A program made the translations under genes and the position numbers. Shown in pieces: positions 44,282 to 53,065 of a stretch of DNA of 64,000 nucleotides. Below the pieces are notes generated by a model, which was given only the letters and a program-made list of their open reading frames with translations, had not been told where the DNA came from and searched no databases. Where the stretch lies: the NCBI RefSeq assembly GCF_004362055.1, contig NZ_SNXB01000003.1, forward strand, positions 542,809 through 606,808, given 5' to 3'. How positions within the stretch are numbered: the first letter of the stretch is position 1; each line of letters opens with the position of its first letter. Source of the stretch: Flavobacterium sp. 245. Its GTDB lineage: Bacteria > Bacteroidota > Bacteroidia > Flavobacteriales > Flavobacteriaceae.

Positions 44282-44749
44282 ATGCCAGTAAAAATTTTAA
44301 TGGTTTGTCTGGGAAATATCTGTAGATCTCCTTTGGCAGAAGGAATTTTAGCATCTAAACTACCGCAAGATAAATTTATGGTTGATTCTGCCGGAACAGG
44401 ATCTTGGCATGTGGGTCACGCACCCGACAAACGTTCAATTGCTGTTGCTCAAAAAAATGGATTATGTATTGATGGACAAAAAGGAAGACAATTTAAATCT
44501 TCTGATTTTGAAGAATTTGATTACATCTACGTCATGGATAATTCTAATTATCGCGATGTCCTTCATCTTGCAAAAACTCCTGAGCATAAAAACAAAGTCA
44601 ATCTCATTTTAAACGAATTATTTCCAGACGAAAATGTTGATGTTCCAGACCCGTATTACGGAGCAGTCAATGGTTTCGACAATGTTTATCAGATGCTAGA
44701 CGAAGCTTCTGAAATAATCGCAAAAAAACTTATCGCAAAACATTCATAA
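44282..44749 (+). CDS. Low-molecular-weight protein-tyrosine phosphatase
   Basis: This 155-aa protein has the LMW-PTP P-loop CLGNICRS (Cys9 nucleophile, Arg15) and the general-acid motif DPYYG (Asp near 127). It removes phosphate from phosphotyrosine or arginine phosphate in proteins. Its start is 9 bp after the dnaA stop, so it is co-transcribed with dnaA. Its target is unknown; elsewhere such enzymes act in exopolysaccharide regulation or stress. Confidence 0.93.
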   Translation: MPVKILMVCLGNICRSPLAEGILASKLPQDKFMVDSAGTGSWHVGHAPDKRSIAVAQKNGLCIDGQKGRQFKSSDFEEFDYIYVMDNSNYRDVLHLAKTPEHKNKVNLILNELFPDENVDVPDPYYGAVNGFDNVYQMLDEASEIIAKKLIAKHS

Positions 44750-44815
44750 TTTGTATTTCAATTATTATTAAAATAATTGAAGTACATTTTCTTTTTTAAT
44801 TTAAAATAGTACCAA

Positions 44816-45529
44816 ATGAAACTTCTAGGAAAATTATACTTAATTCCAACTACAATGGGCGAAAGCGATCCGATGGATGTTCTGCCTCAAACAGTTAAAA
44901 GAAGTATCGATTTTATAGATCATTATATTGTTGAAAACGAAAAAACGGCTAGAAAATCAATTAAAGCAGTTTCTCCGGAAAAAAAACAATCTGAATTGAT
45001 TCTCTTTACACTAAACAAGAGAACCGAACCAAGCGAACATTTAGATTTCATTAAACCTCTATTAGAAGGAAAAAATGTCGGATTAATGAGCGAAGCCGGT
45101 TGTCCAGGTGTTGCTGATCCCGGTGCTGTAATTGTAAAACTAGCGCACGAAAAAGGAATTCAAGTTGTACCTTTAGTTGGGCCTTCTTCCATCCTATTGG
45201 CTATGATGGCTTCCGGAATGAATGGTCAAAGTTTTACTTTTAATGGCTATTTGCCAATTGACAAAGACGAGAAAAAATCAGCATTGAGACATTTTGAAAA
45301 ATTATCGCACGATAAAAATCAATCACAGATTTTTATAGAAACTCCATATAGAAACAATAAATTGGTTGAAGATCTTTTACAAATTTTAAATCCTTCAACA
45401 CATTTATGTATTGCTACTGATATTACGTTGCCAACAGAATTTATTAAAACAATGAAAATATCTGATTGGAAAAAATTAAACGTAGATTTACATAATCGAC
45501 CGACGATTTTTATTATTCATAAAATGTAA
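44816..45529 (+). CDS. RsmI-like SAM-dependent methyltransferase (tetrapyrrole-methylase fold)
   Basis: This 237-aa protein has the TP-methylase fold with KNVGLMSEAGCPGVADPGAVIV, LVGPSSILLAMMASGMNG and FIETPYRNNKLVEDLL, as in RsmI (16S rRNA C1402 2'-O-methyltransferase). It is shorter than RsmI (about 280 aa), and its start, LYLIPTTMGESDPMDVLP, differs from the usual ATPIGNLxD motif. It is therefore probably a separate Bacteroidetes subfamily, and the rRNA target is uncertain. Confidence 0.82.
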   Translation: MKLLGKLYLIPTTMGESDPMDVLPQTVKRSIDFIDHYIVENEKTARKSIKAVSPEKKQSELILFTLNKRTEPSEHLDFIKPLLEGKNVGLMSEAGCPGVADPGAVIVKLAHEKGIQVVPLVGPSSILLAMMASGMNGQSFTFNGYLPIDKDEKKSALRHFEKLSHDKNQSQIFIETPYRNNKLVEDLLQILNPSTHLCIATDITLPTEFIKTMKISDWKKLNVDLHNRPTIFIIHKM

Positions 45530-45552
45530 GCTAAAATTTAAAAATATTATCT

Positions 45553-46005
45553 ATGAAAAAATTTATAATCCTTATTGCTATTTGTTGCGTTCAAAATATT
45601 TTTTCTCAAACTATCCCAAAAGGCAATTCAACGCAATATAAAACAGAGGCTCCAGTTGGAAACGTTTCGTCAAATGCACAAGCTGTTACTGAGGAAGACA
45701 ATCAAATTTACAATACAGCAGGAATAGACGTCAGACCGGAATTCCCTGGAGGAGTTGAAGCAATGAATGGCTTTATAAAACAAAACTTCAAAAGCCCAAA
45801 AGAAAACTTAAAAGGAAAAATATACGCCACTTTTATTATTGAAAAAGATGGATCATTAAGCGATATTAAAATTTTAAGAGATATTGGATATGAAACAGGC
45901 GCAGAAGCCATAAGAGTTTTAAAACTATTCCCAAAATGGAGCCCGGGAAAACAAAACAATAAAACTATTAGAGTCCTTTACTCCATTCCAATGCTAATAA
46001 ATTAA
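45553..46005 (+). CDS. Secreted TonB C-terminal-domain protein
   Basis: This 150-aa protein begins with a cleavable signal peptide (MKKFIILIAICCVQNIFSQ). After a linker it has one TonB_C domain (about 62-148: VRPEFPGGVEAMNGFIKQNF, IYATFIIEKDGSLSDIKILRDIGY, VLKLFPKWSPGKQNNKTIRVLYSIPM). TonB itself needs a membrane anchor and a Pro-rich spacer; here a free periplasmic domain is predicted. It cannot transmit proton-motive force in the usual way. Similar short proteins are common in Flavobacteria with unknown role. Confidence 0.85.
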   Translation: MKKFIILIAICCVQNIFSQTIPKGNSTQYKTEAPVGNVSSNAQAVTEEDNQIYNTAGIDVRPEFPGGVEAMNGFIKQNFKSPKENLKGKIYATFIIEKDGSLSDIKILRDIGYETGAEAIRVLKLFPKWSPGKQNNKTIRVLYSIPMLIN

Positions 46006-46050
46006 GTTTATTTTATTCACTCACAAGTTTTCCCCAAATCAAACTTTATC

Positions 46051-47178
46051 ATGAGTAAACTTCCAAACATAACCACAAGCATTTTTACGGTAATGTCAAA
46101 AATGGCAACCGAATATAATGCTATTAATCTTTCGCAGGGATTTCCAAATTTTCCTGTTGATGAAAGATTGACGGATATTGTTGCCCGGTTATCAAAGGAA
46201 AATGTACATCAATATACTCCAATGGCCGGTTATCCGCCATTGATGAACAAAATTGCAAAATTAATTCAGGATTCTTATAAGAGAACAATTAATCCTGATC
46301 TAGAACTTTTGGTTACAGCAGGTGCTACACAAGGAATTTTCACTTCAATTTTAGCTTTAGTCAAAGAAAATGATGAAGTAATTATTCTCGATCCGAGTTA
46401 TGATTCGTATGAATCTCCTGTTTTACTCTGCAAAGCAAAACCAATTCGTGTGGCTCTAAATGACGATTACACGCCAAATTGGGAAACGATCGAAAAAGCT
46501 TGCTCAGAAAAAAGCCGAATGATTATCATCAATAATCCACACAATCCGACAGGCAAAATATTAAACGAAGCTGATTTTCTTCAATTAGAAAAAATACTTT
46601 CAAAATACCCGGATATTTTAGTTTTATCTGATGAAGTATATGAATACATCACTTTTGAGGAAAAACATATTTCGGCACATACCAAAAACTTCCTTTTAGA
46701 CAGATGCATTATGGTTTCTTCTTTTGGGAAATCATTTCATATTACAGGCTGGAAAATTGGATACACAATTGCACCTGAATATTTAATGAAGGAAATCAAG
46801 AAAGTACATCAATTTTTGGTTTTCAGCGTCAACAGTATTTCTCAAGCAGCGATAAGTGAATATCTAGATGTTGTCGATGTTAACTTGCTTGGAAAATTCT
46901 ATCAGGAAAAGAGAGATTATTTTCAAAAATTGCTTCAAAACAGCCAATTTGACTTGAAACCTTGCGAAGGAACTTATTTTCAAGTTGCTTCTTATGCAAA
47001 TATTTCAGATGAAGACGACGTGACTTTCTGCAAAAATTTAATCATCAACCACGGTGTTGCAGCGATTCCAATTTCAACTTTCTATTCCGATCATAAAGAC
47101 CAGAAACTGATTCGTTTTTGTTTTGCCAAAGATAATTTCACCCTAGAAGCTGCCGCAAAAAAACTGTGTGATATATAA
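46051..47178 (+). CDS. Class I/II aminotransferase, methionine aminotransferase type (YbdL-like)
   Basis: This 375-aa protein is a PLP-dependent fold-type I aminotransferase. Motifs include INLSQGFPNFPVD at the substrate site, NNPHNPTGKI, SDEVYEYITFE and the PLP-lysine motif SFGKSFHITGWKIGY. The QGFPNF start and this lysine motif match the methionine/kynurenine aminotransferase branch (YbdL), which makes methionine from its 2-oxo acid in salvage. It is cytoplasmic. Substrate preference is inferred. Confidence 0.9.
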   Translation: MSKLPNITTSIFTVMSKMATEYNAINLSQGFPNFPVDERLTDIVARLSKENVHQYTPMAGYPPLMNKIAKLIQDSYKRTINPDLELLVTAGATQGIFTSILALVKENDEVIILDPSYDSYESPVLLCKAKPIRVALNDDYTPNWETIEKACSEKSRMIIINNPHNPTGKILNEADFLQLEKILSKYPDILVLSDEVYEYITFEEKHISAHTKNFLLDRCIMVSSFGKSFHITGWKIGYTIAPEYLMKEIKKVHQFLVFSVNSISQAAISEYLDVVDVNLLGKFYQEKRDYFQKLLQNSQFDLKPCEGTYFQVASYANISDEDDVTFCKNLIINHGVAAIPISTFYSDHKDQKLIRFCFAKDNFTLEAAAKKLCDI

Positions 47179-47252
47179 AGTTTATCAAAATTTTATAACA
47201 ATATTATGCGTGCATCCTATTTTTTTAATTAATATTGTAAAAAAAGAAAAGT

Positions 47253-48134
47253 ATGAGCTATACAGATAAAATGTTGCGCGATGACGCCTTAAAAGGCAAA
47301 GTCATTGTAGTTACGGGCGGCGGAAGCGGTTTAGGAAAAGCAATGACAAAATATTTCTTAGAATTAGGCGCTCACGTAGCAATTACTTCCAGAGATTTAG
47401 AAAAACTAAAAACTACCGCAACAGAACTTGAAAGTGAAACGGGCGGTAAATGTCTGCCTCTTCAATGCGACGTTCGTCATTATGAAGAAGTGGAAAACAT
47501 GCTTCAGGAAACCTTAAAAGTTTTTGGAAAAGTAGATGTTCTTTTAAACAACGCAGCCGGAAATTTCATTTCACCAACAGAACGTTTATCTGCAAATGCA
47601 TTTGATACTGTTATCGATATCGTACTTAAAGGTTCTAAAAACTGTACACTGGCTTTTGGAAAACATTGGATTGACACAAAACAAACATCGGCTACGATAT
47701 TGAATATTGTTACAACTTATGCGTGGACAGGTTCTGCTTATGTAGTACCAAGTGCGACTGCAAAAGCAGGAGTTTTAGCCATGACAAGAAGTCTTGCTGT
47801 GGAATGGGCGAAATATGGAATTCGTTCTAACGCCATCGCTCCGGGACCATTCCCAACAAAAGGAGCTTGGGACAGATTATTGCCGGGCGATCTTTCTGAA
47901 AAATTCGATATGGCTAAAAAAGTGCCTTTAAAACGTGTTGGAGATCACCAGGAATTAGCCAATTTAGCTGCTTATTTAGTATCTGATTTTTCAGCTTATG
48001 TAAATGGCGATGTCATTACCATTGATGGAGGCGAATGGCTAAAAGGCGCAGGACAGTTCAATTTATTAGAAGCAATTCCGGAAGAACTTTGGGATCAGCT
48101 TGAAATGATGATAAAAGCAAAAAAGAATAAATAA
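47253..48134 (+). CDS. SDR, 2,4-dienoyl-CoA reductase-like
   Basis: This 293-aa protein has the SDR motifs TGGGSGLGKAM, NNAAGNF and GDVITIDGGEWLKGAGQFN, and resembles 2,4-dienoyl-CoA reductases (peroxisomal DECR type), which reduce unsaturated acyl-CoA during beta-oxidation. The catalytic Tyr-x-x-x-Lys becomes VVPSATAKAG, with Lys kept but Tyr replaced, as known for DECR-type SDRs. The terminator at 48188-48215 ends the transcript. Confidence 0.85.
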   Translation: MSYTDKMLRDDALKGKVIVVTGGGSGLGKAMTKYFLELGAHVAITSRDLEKLKTTATELESETGGKCLPLQCDVRHYEEVENMLQETLKVFGKVDVLLNNAAGNFISPTERLSANAFDTVIDIVLKGSKNCTLAFGKHWIDTKQTSATILNIVTTYAWTGSAYVVPSATAKAGVLAMTRSLAVEWAKYGIRSNAIAPGPFPTKGAWDRLLPGDLSEKFDMAKKVPLKRVGDHQELANLAAYLVSDFSAYVNGDVITIDGGEWLKGAGQFNLLEAIPEELWDQLEMMIKAKKNK

Positions 48135-48187
48135 TTACAAGTGCTTACTAAATTCAGAATATTTTTTAAAACTATACTGATTGCACG

Positions 48188-48215
48188 AAATCCCGAAGGT
48201 TTACTTTCGGGATTT
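48188..48215 (+). terminator. Hairpin terminator after the SDR gene
   Basis: A perfect 10-bp stem, AAATCCCGAA / TTCGGGATTT, with an 8-nt loop and a T tract lies 53 bp after the SDR stop. Confidence 0.85.
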
Positions 48216-48373
48216 TTTTATGTTTTTCACCATGCAAGTGACAATCTTTTAACCATATAAACAATATAAGTTCAGTCAAATATTGTTTTGTTTGAATATT
48301 TTACAGCTTAAATTTACTTACATTACTTATATGGTTAAATTATTTTATATGTTTAACAATTCACTTAAATTAT

Positions 48374-48381
48374 TAATTTTG
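48374..48381 (+). promoter_or_regulatory. -7 element (TAATTTTG) upstream of udk
   Basis: An exact TAnnTTTG match lies 26 bp upstream of the udk ATG (48408). There is no clear TTG at -33. It probably starts the udk-divIC-mutA-mutB stretch. Confidence 0.42.
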
Positions 48382-48407
48382 TCAAACAAATATCAAACAA
48401 AAATTTT

Positions 48408-49016
48408 ATGCTCATTATTGGACTTGCAGGAGGAACAGGAAGTGGAAAAACAACAGTAGTACACCAAATCATGAACGAATTACCAGACACTGAAGTTGGC
48501 GTAATTTCTCAGGATTCGTATTACAAACAAACCGATAATTTATCTTTTGACGAAAGAGCATTAATAAATTTTGATCACCCGCGCGCCATCGATTTTGAAT
48601 TATTGGTGAAACACTTAAAAGCTTTAAAAGCTGGCGAAACAATTGATCAGCCTGTATATTCTTTTATTCAACATAATAGAACAGACGATACAGTTTCAAC
48701 ACATCCGAGAAAAGTAATGATTGTAGAAGGAATCTTGATTTTAACCAATCCTGAACTTCGCGATATGTTTGACATCAAAATCTTTGTTCATGCTGATTCT
48801 GATGAAAGATTAATTCGTCGTTTAAAAAGAGATATTTCAGAACGCGGACGTGATATTGACGAGGTTTTAAACCGTTACCAAACTACTTTAAAACCTATGC
48901 ATGAGCAATTTATAGAACCGTCGAAGGCTTTTGCAGACATTATTATTCCAAATGACAAATACAATACAGTAGCAATTGATGTAGTTCGTGCCGTAATTAA
49001 TCAGCGAATTTTATAA
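48408..49016 (+). CDS. udk: Uridine kinase
   Basis: This 202-aa protein phosphorylates uridine and cytidine with ATP or GTP in pyrimidine salvage. The P-loop is GGTGSGKTT (about residues 8-16), with SQDSYYKQTDNLSFDERALINFDHPRAIDF typical of the family and the lid RRLKRDISERGRDIDEVLNRY. The length is normal. It is followed by a divIC-type gene and the mutase subunits on the same strand, but a hairpin at 49045-49077 may separate their transcripts. Confidence 0.95.
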   Translation: MLIIGLAGGTGSGKTTVVHQIMNELPDTEVGVISQDSYYKQTDNLSFDERALINFDHPRAIDFELLVKHLKALKAGETIDQPVYSFIQHNRTDDTVSTHPRKVMIVEGILILTNPELRDMFDIKIFVHADSDERLIRRLKRDISERGRDIDEVLNRYQTTLKPMHEQFIEPSKAFADIIIPNDKYNTVAIDVVRAVINQRIL

Positions 49017-49044
49017 TTTTTATTGTAAATTTAAACCATAAAAT

Positions 49045-49077
49045 GCAAGCTTCCCGATAATTGTCGGGATTGCTTTT
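49045..49077 (+). terminator. Hairpin between udk and divIC
   Basis: Arms GCAAGCTTCCCGA and TCGGGATTGCTT pair imperfectly around a 6-nt loop, followed by TTTTT. It may attenuate transcription into the divIC-mutAB genes. Confidence 0.6.
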
Positions 49078-49122
49078 TATGATGTCTAAAAACGCAATCC
49101 TATTCAAAAGAAACAATCTTAT

Positions 49123-49455
49123 ATGAAATTTAAAAATCCATACAAAGACAAAAAATGGTTTAGATTACTGGGCAATAAATATGTCTGGGTACTATTGTTT
49201 TTTGTTATTTGGATGTTATTTTTAGACAATTACTCCTATTTTGATCATCGTTTTTTAGACGGGCAGATTAACGAACTGCATGACAATAAAAAATATTATC
49301 AGGACGAAATAAAAAAAGATCAAGAACAAATCAAACAACTTAAAAATCCTGAACAAATAGAAAAATATGCTCGCGAAAAGTACTTTATGAAAAAAGACAG
49401 CGAAGATATTTACATCATTCACTTTGAAGGAGACACTATTCAAGAAAAAGAGTAA
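49123..49455 (+). CDS. Septum formation initiator, FtsB/DivIC family
   Basis: This 110-aa protein has a short cytoplasmic start, one membrane helix (about 25-42, YVWVLLFFVIWMLFLDNY), a coiled coil (about 48-82) and the DivIC/FtsB motif QIEKYAREKYFMKKDSEDIYII. It is a small bitopic part of the divisome that links FtsL/FtsQ-type proteins. It starts 106 bp after udk, and mutA begins 17 bp after its stop. Confidence 0.88.
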   Translation: MKFKNPYKDKKWFRLLGNKYVWVLLFFVIWMLFLDNYSYFDHRFLDGQINELHDNKKYYQDEIKKDQEQIKQLKNPEQIEKYAREKYFMKKDSEDIYIIHFEGDTIQEKE

Positions 49456-49472
49456 TTCAGAAAAAACACCTA

Positions 49473-50834
49473 ATGGCCACTAACCTATTCGAAGATTTTA
49501 ATCCGATTTCATCCAAACAATGGAAACAAAAAATTCAGTTTGAATTGGATGGAGCCGACTATAACCAAACTGTAATTTGGAATTCCCCAGAAGATATTCA
49601 GGTAAAACCTTTTTATCACGACGATGAATTTACCAAAAGTGCTTCGGTGCAAACTCAGGCGTCCAACTTTAAAATCTGCCAAAATATATTTGTTTTTGAT
49701 ATCGAAAAATCAATAAAAAAAGCAATTAATACTATTGAAAGAGGTGCTGAAAGTTTGCGTTTTACTATTGAAAACGAAAATACTGACGTTGAAAAATTAT
49801 TGAAAAATCTTCCTTTAGAAGGAAGAACGGTTTACTTTCATTTGAGTTTTCTCTCAATCGATTTCGTAAAAAAACTGAACGCTATTTCCATTGAAAAAAA
49901 CGCGATATTTTATTGCAATTTAGATCCCATTGGCCAATTAGCACGTGACGGAAACTGGTTTGCTACATCAGATAAAAGTAATTTTGAAACACTTGAAAAA
50001 ATTTCAAACCAGACCAATCTTCCGTTTCTTAGTGTAGATCTAGGTTTGTATCAAAATGCTGGAGCAAATATTACACAGCAAATCGCTTATAGTTTAGCGC
50101 ATGCTAATGAATATTTAAACCGCTTTGCGGATTTAACAAAACCAATTGTTTTTCAGATATCCGTTGGAACAAACTACTTTTTTGAGATTGCAAAACTTCG
50201 TGCTTTGCGAATGCTTTTCCAATTAATTGCTTCAGAATATAATCCTGATTTTGATTGTCACTTTTTGGTTACGCCAACAAAACGGAACAAAACTATTTAC
50301 GATTATAATGTCAACATGCTTCGCACTACAACCGAATGCATGTCGGCAATACTAGGCGGAGCTGACGCAGTTGCTAACTTACCTTACGATTCTTTATATC
50401 ATAAAGACAACGAATTTGGAGACAGAATTGCTCGAAATCAGCTTTTAGTTTTAAAACACGAAAGTTATTTTGACAAAGTTGATAATCCAGCTGATGGAAG
50501 TTATTACATCGAAAGTTTAACCATGCAATTGGCAGAAAAAAGTTTGGCTTTATTTAAAGACATTGAAGTTAATGGCGGTTTTTTAAAGCTTTTGAACGAC
50601 GGAACAATTAAAAAGAAAATTCAGGAAAGCGCCACTAAAGAACAAGAATTATTCGATTCTAAAAAAGAAGTTTTATTAGGCACAAATAAATACCCAAACA
50701 AAGAAGACCGAATGAAACATGATTTAGAATTGTTTCCTTTTGTAAAAATAAAACCAAGAAAAACATTAATTACACCTATTATAGAAAAAAGATTGGCCGA
50801 GAAACTTGAACAAGAAAGACTTGAACTTGAGTAA
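49473..50834 (+). CDS. mutA: Methylmalonyl-CoA mutase small (beta) subunit, short form
   Basis: This 453-aa protein resembles the TIM-barrel domain of methylmalonyl-CoA mutase (NPISSKQWKQKIQFELDGADY, SVGTNYFFEIAKLRALRMLF, RTTTECMSAILGGADAVANLPYD, DGSYYIESLTMQLAEKSL). It lacks the whole C-terminal cobalamin-binding domain: the classical small subunit of Propionibacterium is about 600 aa or more. It is expected to be the non-catalytic partner of MutB in converting succinyl-CoA and methylmalonyl-CoA. MutB starts 45 bp downstream. Confidence 0.92.
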   Translation: MATNLFEDFNPISSKQWKQKIQFELDGADYNQTVIWNSPEDIQVKPFYHDDEFTKSASVQTQASNFKICQNIFVFDIEKSIKKAINTIERGAESLRFTIENENTDVEKLLKNLPLEGRTVYFHLSFLSIDFVKKLNAISIEKNAIFYCNLDPIGQLARDGNWFATSDKSNFETLEKISNQTNLPFLSVDLGLYQNAGANITQQIAYSLAHANEYLNRFADLTKPIVFQISVGTNYFFEIAKLRALRMLFQLIASEYNPDFDCHFLVTPTKRNKTIYDYNVNMLRTTTECMSAILGGADAVANLPYDSLYHKDNEFGDRIARNQLLVLKHESYFDKVDNPADGSYYIESLTMQLAEKSLALFKDIEVNGGFLKLLNDGTIKKKIQESATKEQELFDSKKEVLLGTNKYPNKEDRMKHDLELFPFVKIKPRKTLITPIIEKRLAEKLEQERLELE

Positions 50835-50879
50835 TTCTTTTTAAACGTAATTAATATTCACACCAAAGAAAGTGTCTCC

Positions 50880-53015
50880 ATGATGAGAAAAGACCTTAAA
50901 CATATAAATCTTGAAAGTCGAAAGTCGAAAGTCAAAAGTCAAAAGTCTGAAAATTTGACCAAGAACTTTACTACAGCGGAAGGAATCGAACTTAAAAAAA
51001 ACTATTCTGAAAAAGATATAGAAGATTTAGAGTTTCTGGATTTCGGAGCTGGTTTTGCGCCCAATTTACGCGGACCATACGCAACAATGTATGTTCGTCG
51101 TCCTTGGACAATTCGCCAGTATGCGGGATTTTCGACTGCAGAAGAAAGTAATGCTTTTTACAGAAGAAATCTTGCTGCGGGTCAAAAAGGACTTTCAATT
51201 GCTTTCGATTTGCCTACGCATCGCGGTTACGATTCAGATCATGAACGTGTCGTTGGTGATGTTGGAAAAGCCGGCGTCGCAATCGATTCGGTTGAAGATA
51301 TGAAAGTATTATTTGATCAGATTCCATTAGATGAAATGTCGGTTTCGATGACTATGAATGGCGCTGTTTTGCCAATTATGGCATTTTATATCGTTGCAGC
51401 GGAAGAACAAGGTGTGGCAATCGAAAAATTATCGGGAACTATTCAGAACGATATTTTGAAGGAATTCATGGTGCGTAATACTTATATTTATCCGCCAACA
51501 CCTTCGATGAAAATCATTGCTGATATTTTTGAATTTACAAGCAAAAAAATGCCAAAATTCAATTCTATCTCAATATCGGGATATCATATGCAGGAAGCTG
51601 GAGCAACAGCAGATATTGAATTAGCATATACTTTAGCCGATGGTTTAGAATATATTAGAACAGGTTTATCCACCGGAATGACTATTGATGAATTTGCTCC
51701 TCGCCTATCTTTCTTTTGGGCAATTGGAATGAATCATTTTATGGAAATTGCAAAAATGAGAGCCGGCAGAATGATTTGGGCAAAACTGATTCAGCAATTT
51801 AATCCGAAAAGCGATAAATCATTAGCACTAAGAACACACTGTCAAACAAGTGGCTGGAGTTTAACCGAACAAGATCCTTTTAATAATGTAGCCAGAACTT
51901 GTATTGAAGCCACAGCGGCTGCTTTCGGCGGAACACAGTCGTTGCATACTAACGCACTCGACGAAGCAATTGCTTTGCCAACAGACTTTTCAGCTAGAAT
52001 TGCACGAAATACACAAATTTATTTACAAGAAGAAACAAAGATTACCAAAACAGTAGATCCTTGGGGTGGCAGTTATTATGTGGAATCTTTGACTAATGAA
52101 ATCCTAGAAAACACTTGGAAATTAATTGAAGAAGTAGAAGAATTGGGCGGTATGACAAAAGCAATTGAAGCCGGAATTCCTAAACTTCGAATTGAAGAAG
52201 CTGCTGCGAGAAAACAAGCAAGAATTGACAGCGGACAAGATATTATTGTTGGTGTCAATAAATTTAGATTAGAAAAAGAAGATCCGCTTCATATATTAGA
52301 TGTTGATAACCAAATGGTCCGTAAACAGCAAATTGAGCGATTAACAGAAATAAAAGCAAAAAGAAATACTGAAAAAGTAAATCAATCAATAGAAAAATTA
52401 ATTCATTGTGCTAAAACTGGGCAAGGAAACTTATTAGAAATTGCAACCGAAGCTGCACGAGAAAGAGCAACTTTAGGAGAAATCAGCGATGCTCTTGAAA
52501 GTGTTTTTGGACGATTCAAAGCACAAATTAAATCCTTTAGCGGTGTGTATAGTGCAGCAATAAAAAATGACGAAAATTTTGAAAAGGCAAAACAATTAGC
52601 GGATGCTTTTGCAAAACAAGAAGGAAGACGCCCACGAATTATGATTGCCAAAATGGGTCAAGACGGTCATGATCGTGGCGCAAAGGTAGTAGCAACCGGT
52701 TATGCCGATGTAGGTTTTGACGTGGATATAGGTCCATTATTTCAAACTCCAGCTGAAGCAGCAAAACAAGCCGTTGAAAATGATGTTCATATTTTAGGAG
52801 TTTCATCACTTGCTGCCGGGCATAAAACATTAGTGCCGCAGGTTATTGAAGAACTAAAAAAACACGGCCGTGAAGATATTATGGTAATTGTAGGCGGTGT
52901 AATTCCGGCGCAGGACTATCAATATTTATTTGATTCTGGCGCAGTCGCTATTTTTGGCCCAGGAACAAAAATAAGCGAAGCGGCAATTCAAATTTTAGAA
53001 ATATTAATTGACTAA
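50880..53015 (+). CDS. mutB: Methylmalonyl-CoA mutase large (catalytic, B12-binding) subunit
   Basis: This 711-aa protein is the B12-dependent mutase that interconverts methylmalonyl-CoA and succinyl-CoA. The barrel domain carries [41 protein letters not shown] and [19 protein letters not shown]. The C-terminal cobalamin domain has the DxHxxG motif in [11 protein letters not shown] and the GGVIP motif near the end. Residues 12-23 ([12 protein letters not shown]) are encoded by five tandem heptamers (50913-50947), an inserted repeat not needed for the fold. ATG at 50880 or 50883 can start it. MeaB, its GTPase partner, is at 4.6 kb. Confidence 0.96.
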   Translation: MMRKDLKHINLESRKSKVKSQKSENLTKNFTTAEGIELKKNYSEKDIEDLEFLDFGAGFAPNLRGPYATMYVRRPWTIRQYAGFSTAEESNAFYRRNLAAGQKGLSIAFDLPTHRGYDSDHERVVGDVGKAGVAIDSVEDMKVLFDQIPLDEMSVSMTMNGAVLPIMAFYIVAAEEQGVAIEKLSGTIQNDILKEFMVRNTYIYPPTPSMKIIADIFEFTSKKMPKFNSISISGYHMQEAGATADIELAYTLADGLEYIRTGLSTGMTIDEFAPRLSFFWAIGMNHFMEIAKMRAGRMIWAKLIQQFNPKSDKSLALRTHCQTSGWSLTEQDPFNNVARTCIEATAAAFGGTQSLHTNALDEAIALPTDFSARIARNTQIYLQEETKITKTVDPWGGSYYVESLTNEILENTWKLIEEVEELGGMTKAIEAGIPKLRIEEAAARKQARIDSGQDIIVGVNKFRLEKEDPLHILDVDNQMVRKQQIERLTEIKAKRNTEKVNQSIEKLIHCAKTGQGNLLEIATEAARERATLGEISDALESVFGRFKAQIKSFSGVYSAAIKNDENFEKAKQLADAFAKQEGRRPRIMIAKMGQDGHDRGAKVVATGYADVGFDVDIGPLFQTPAEAAKQAVENDVHILGVSSLAAGHKTLVPQVIEELKKHGREDIMVIVGGVIPAQDYQYLFDSGAVAIFGPGTKISEAAIQILEILID
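50913..50947 (+). repeat. Heptamer array inside the mutB coding sequence, five AAAGTC units
   Basis: Five exact 7-bp steps: GAAAGTC three times and AAAAGTC twice. They encode residues 12-23 of MutB. The 35-bp length is not a multiple of three, so the surrounding sequence must have adjusted to keep the frame. Units of this type also occur at 36880-36900 (GACTTTC, the reverse complement of GAAAGTC), in an intergenic gap. Confidence 0.95.
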
Positions 53016-53065
53016 AAAGCATAAAAAATCCCGAATTGATTGATTCGGGATTTTTTATGCTTTTT
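53014..53065. terminator. Perfect bidirectional terminator between mutB and the lysozyme-like gene
   Basis: 23-bp perfect arms (53014-53036 and 53043-53065, core AATCCCGAAT) with a 6-nt loop and A/T tracts. It overlaps the stop codons of both convergent genes. Confidence 0.93.

Noticed and set aside
44282..44749. A capsule/exopolysaccharide locus around the tyrosine phosphatase
   Set aside because: No Wzc-type kinase or polysaccharide gene is adjacent; it sits in an operon-like position after dnaA.
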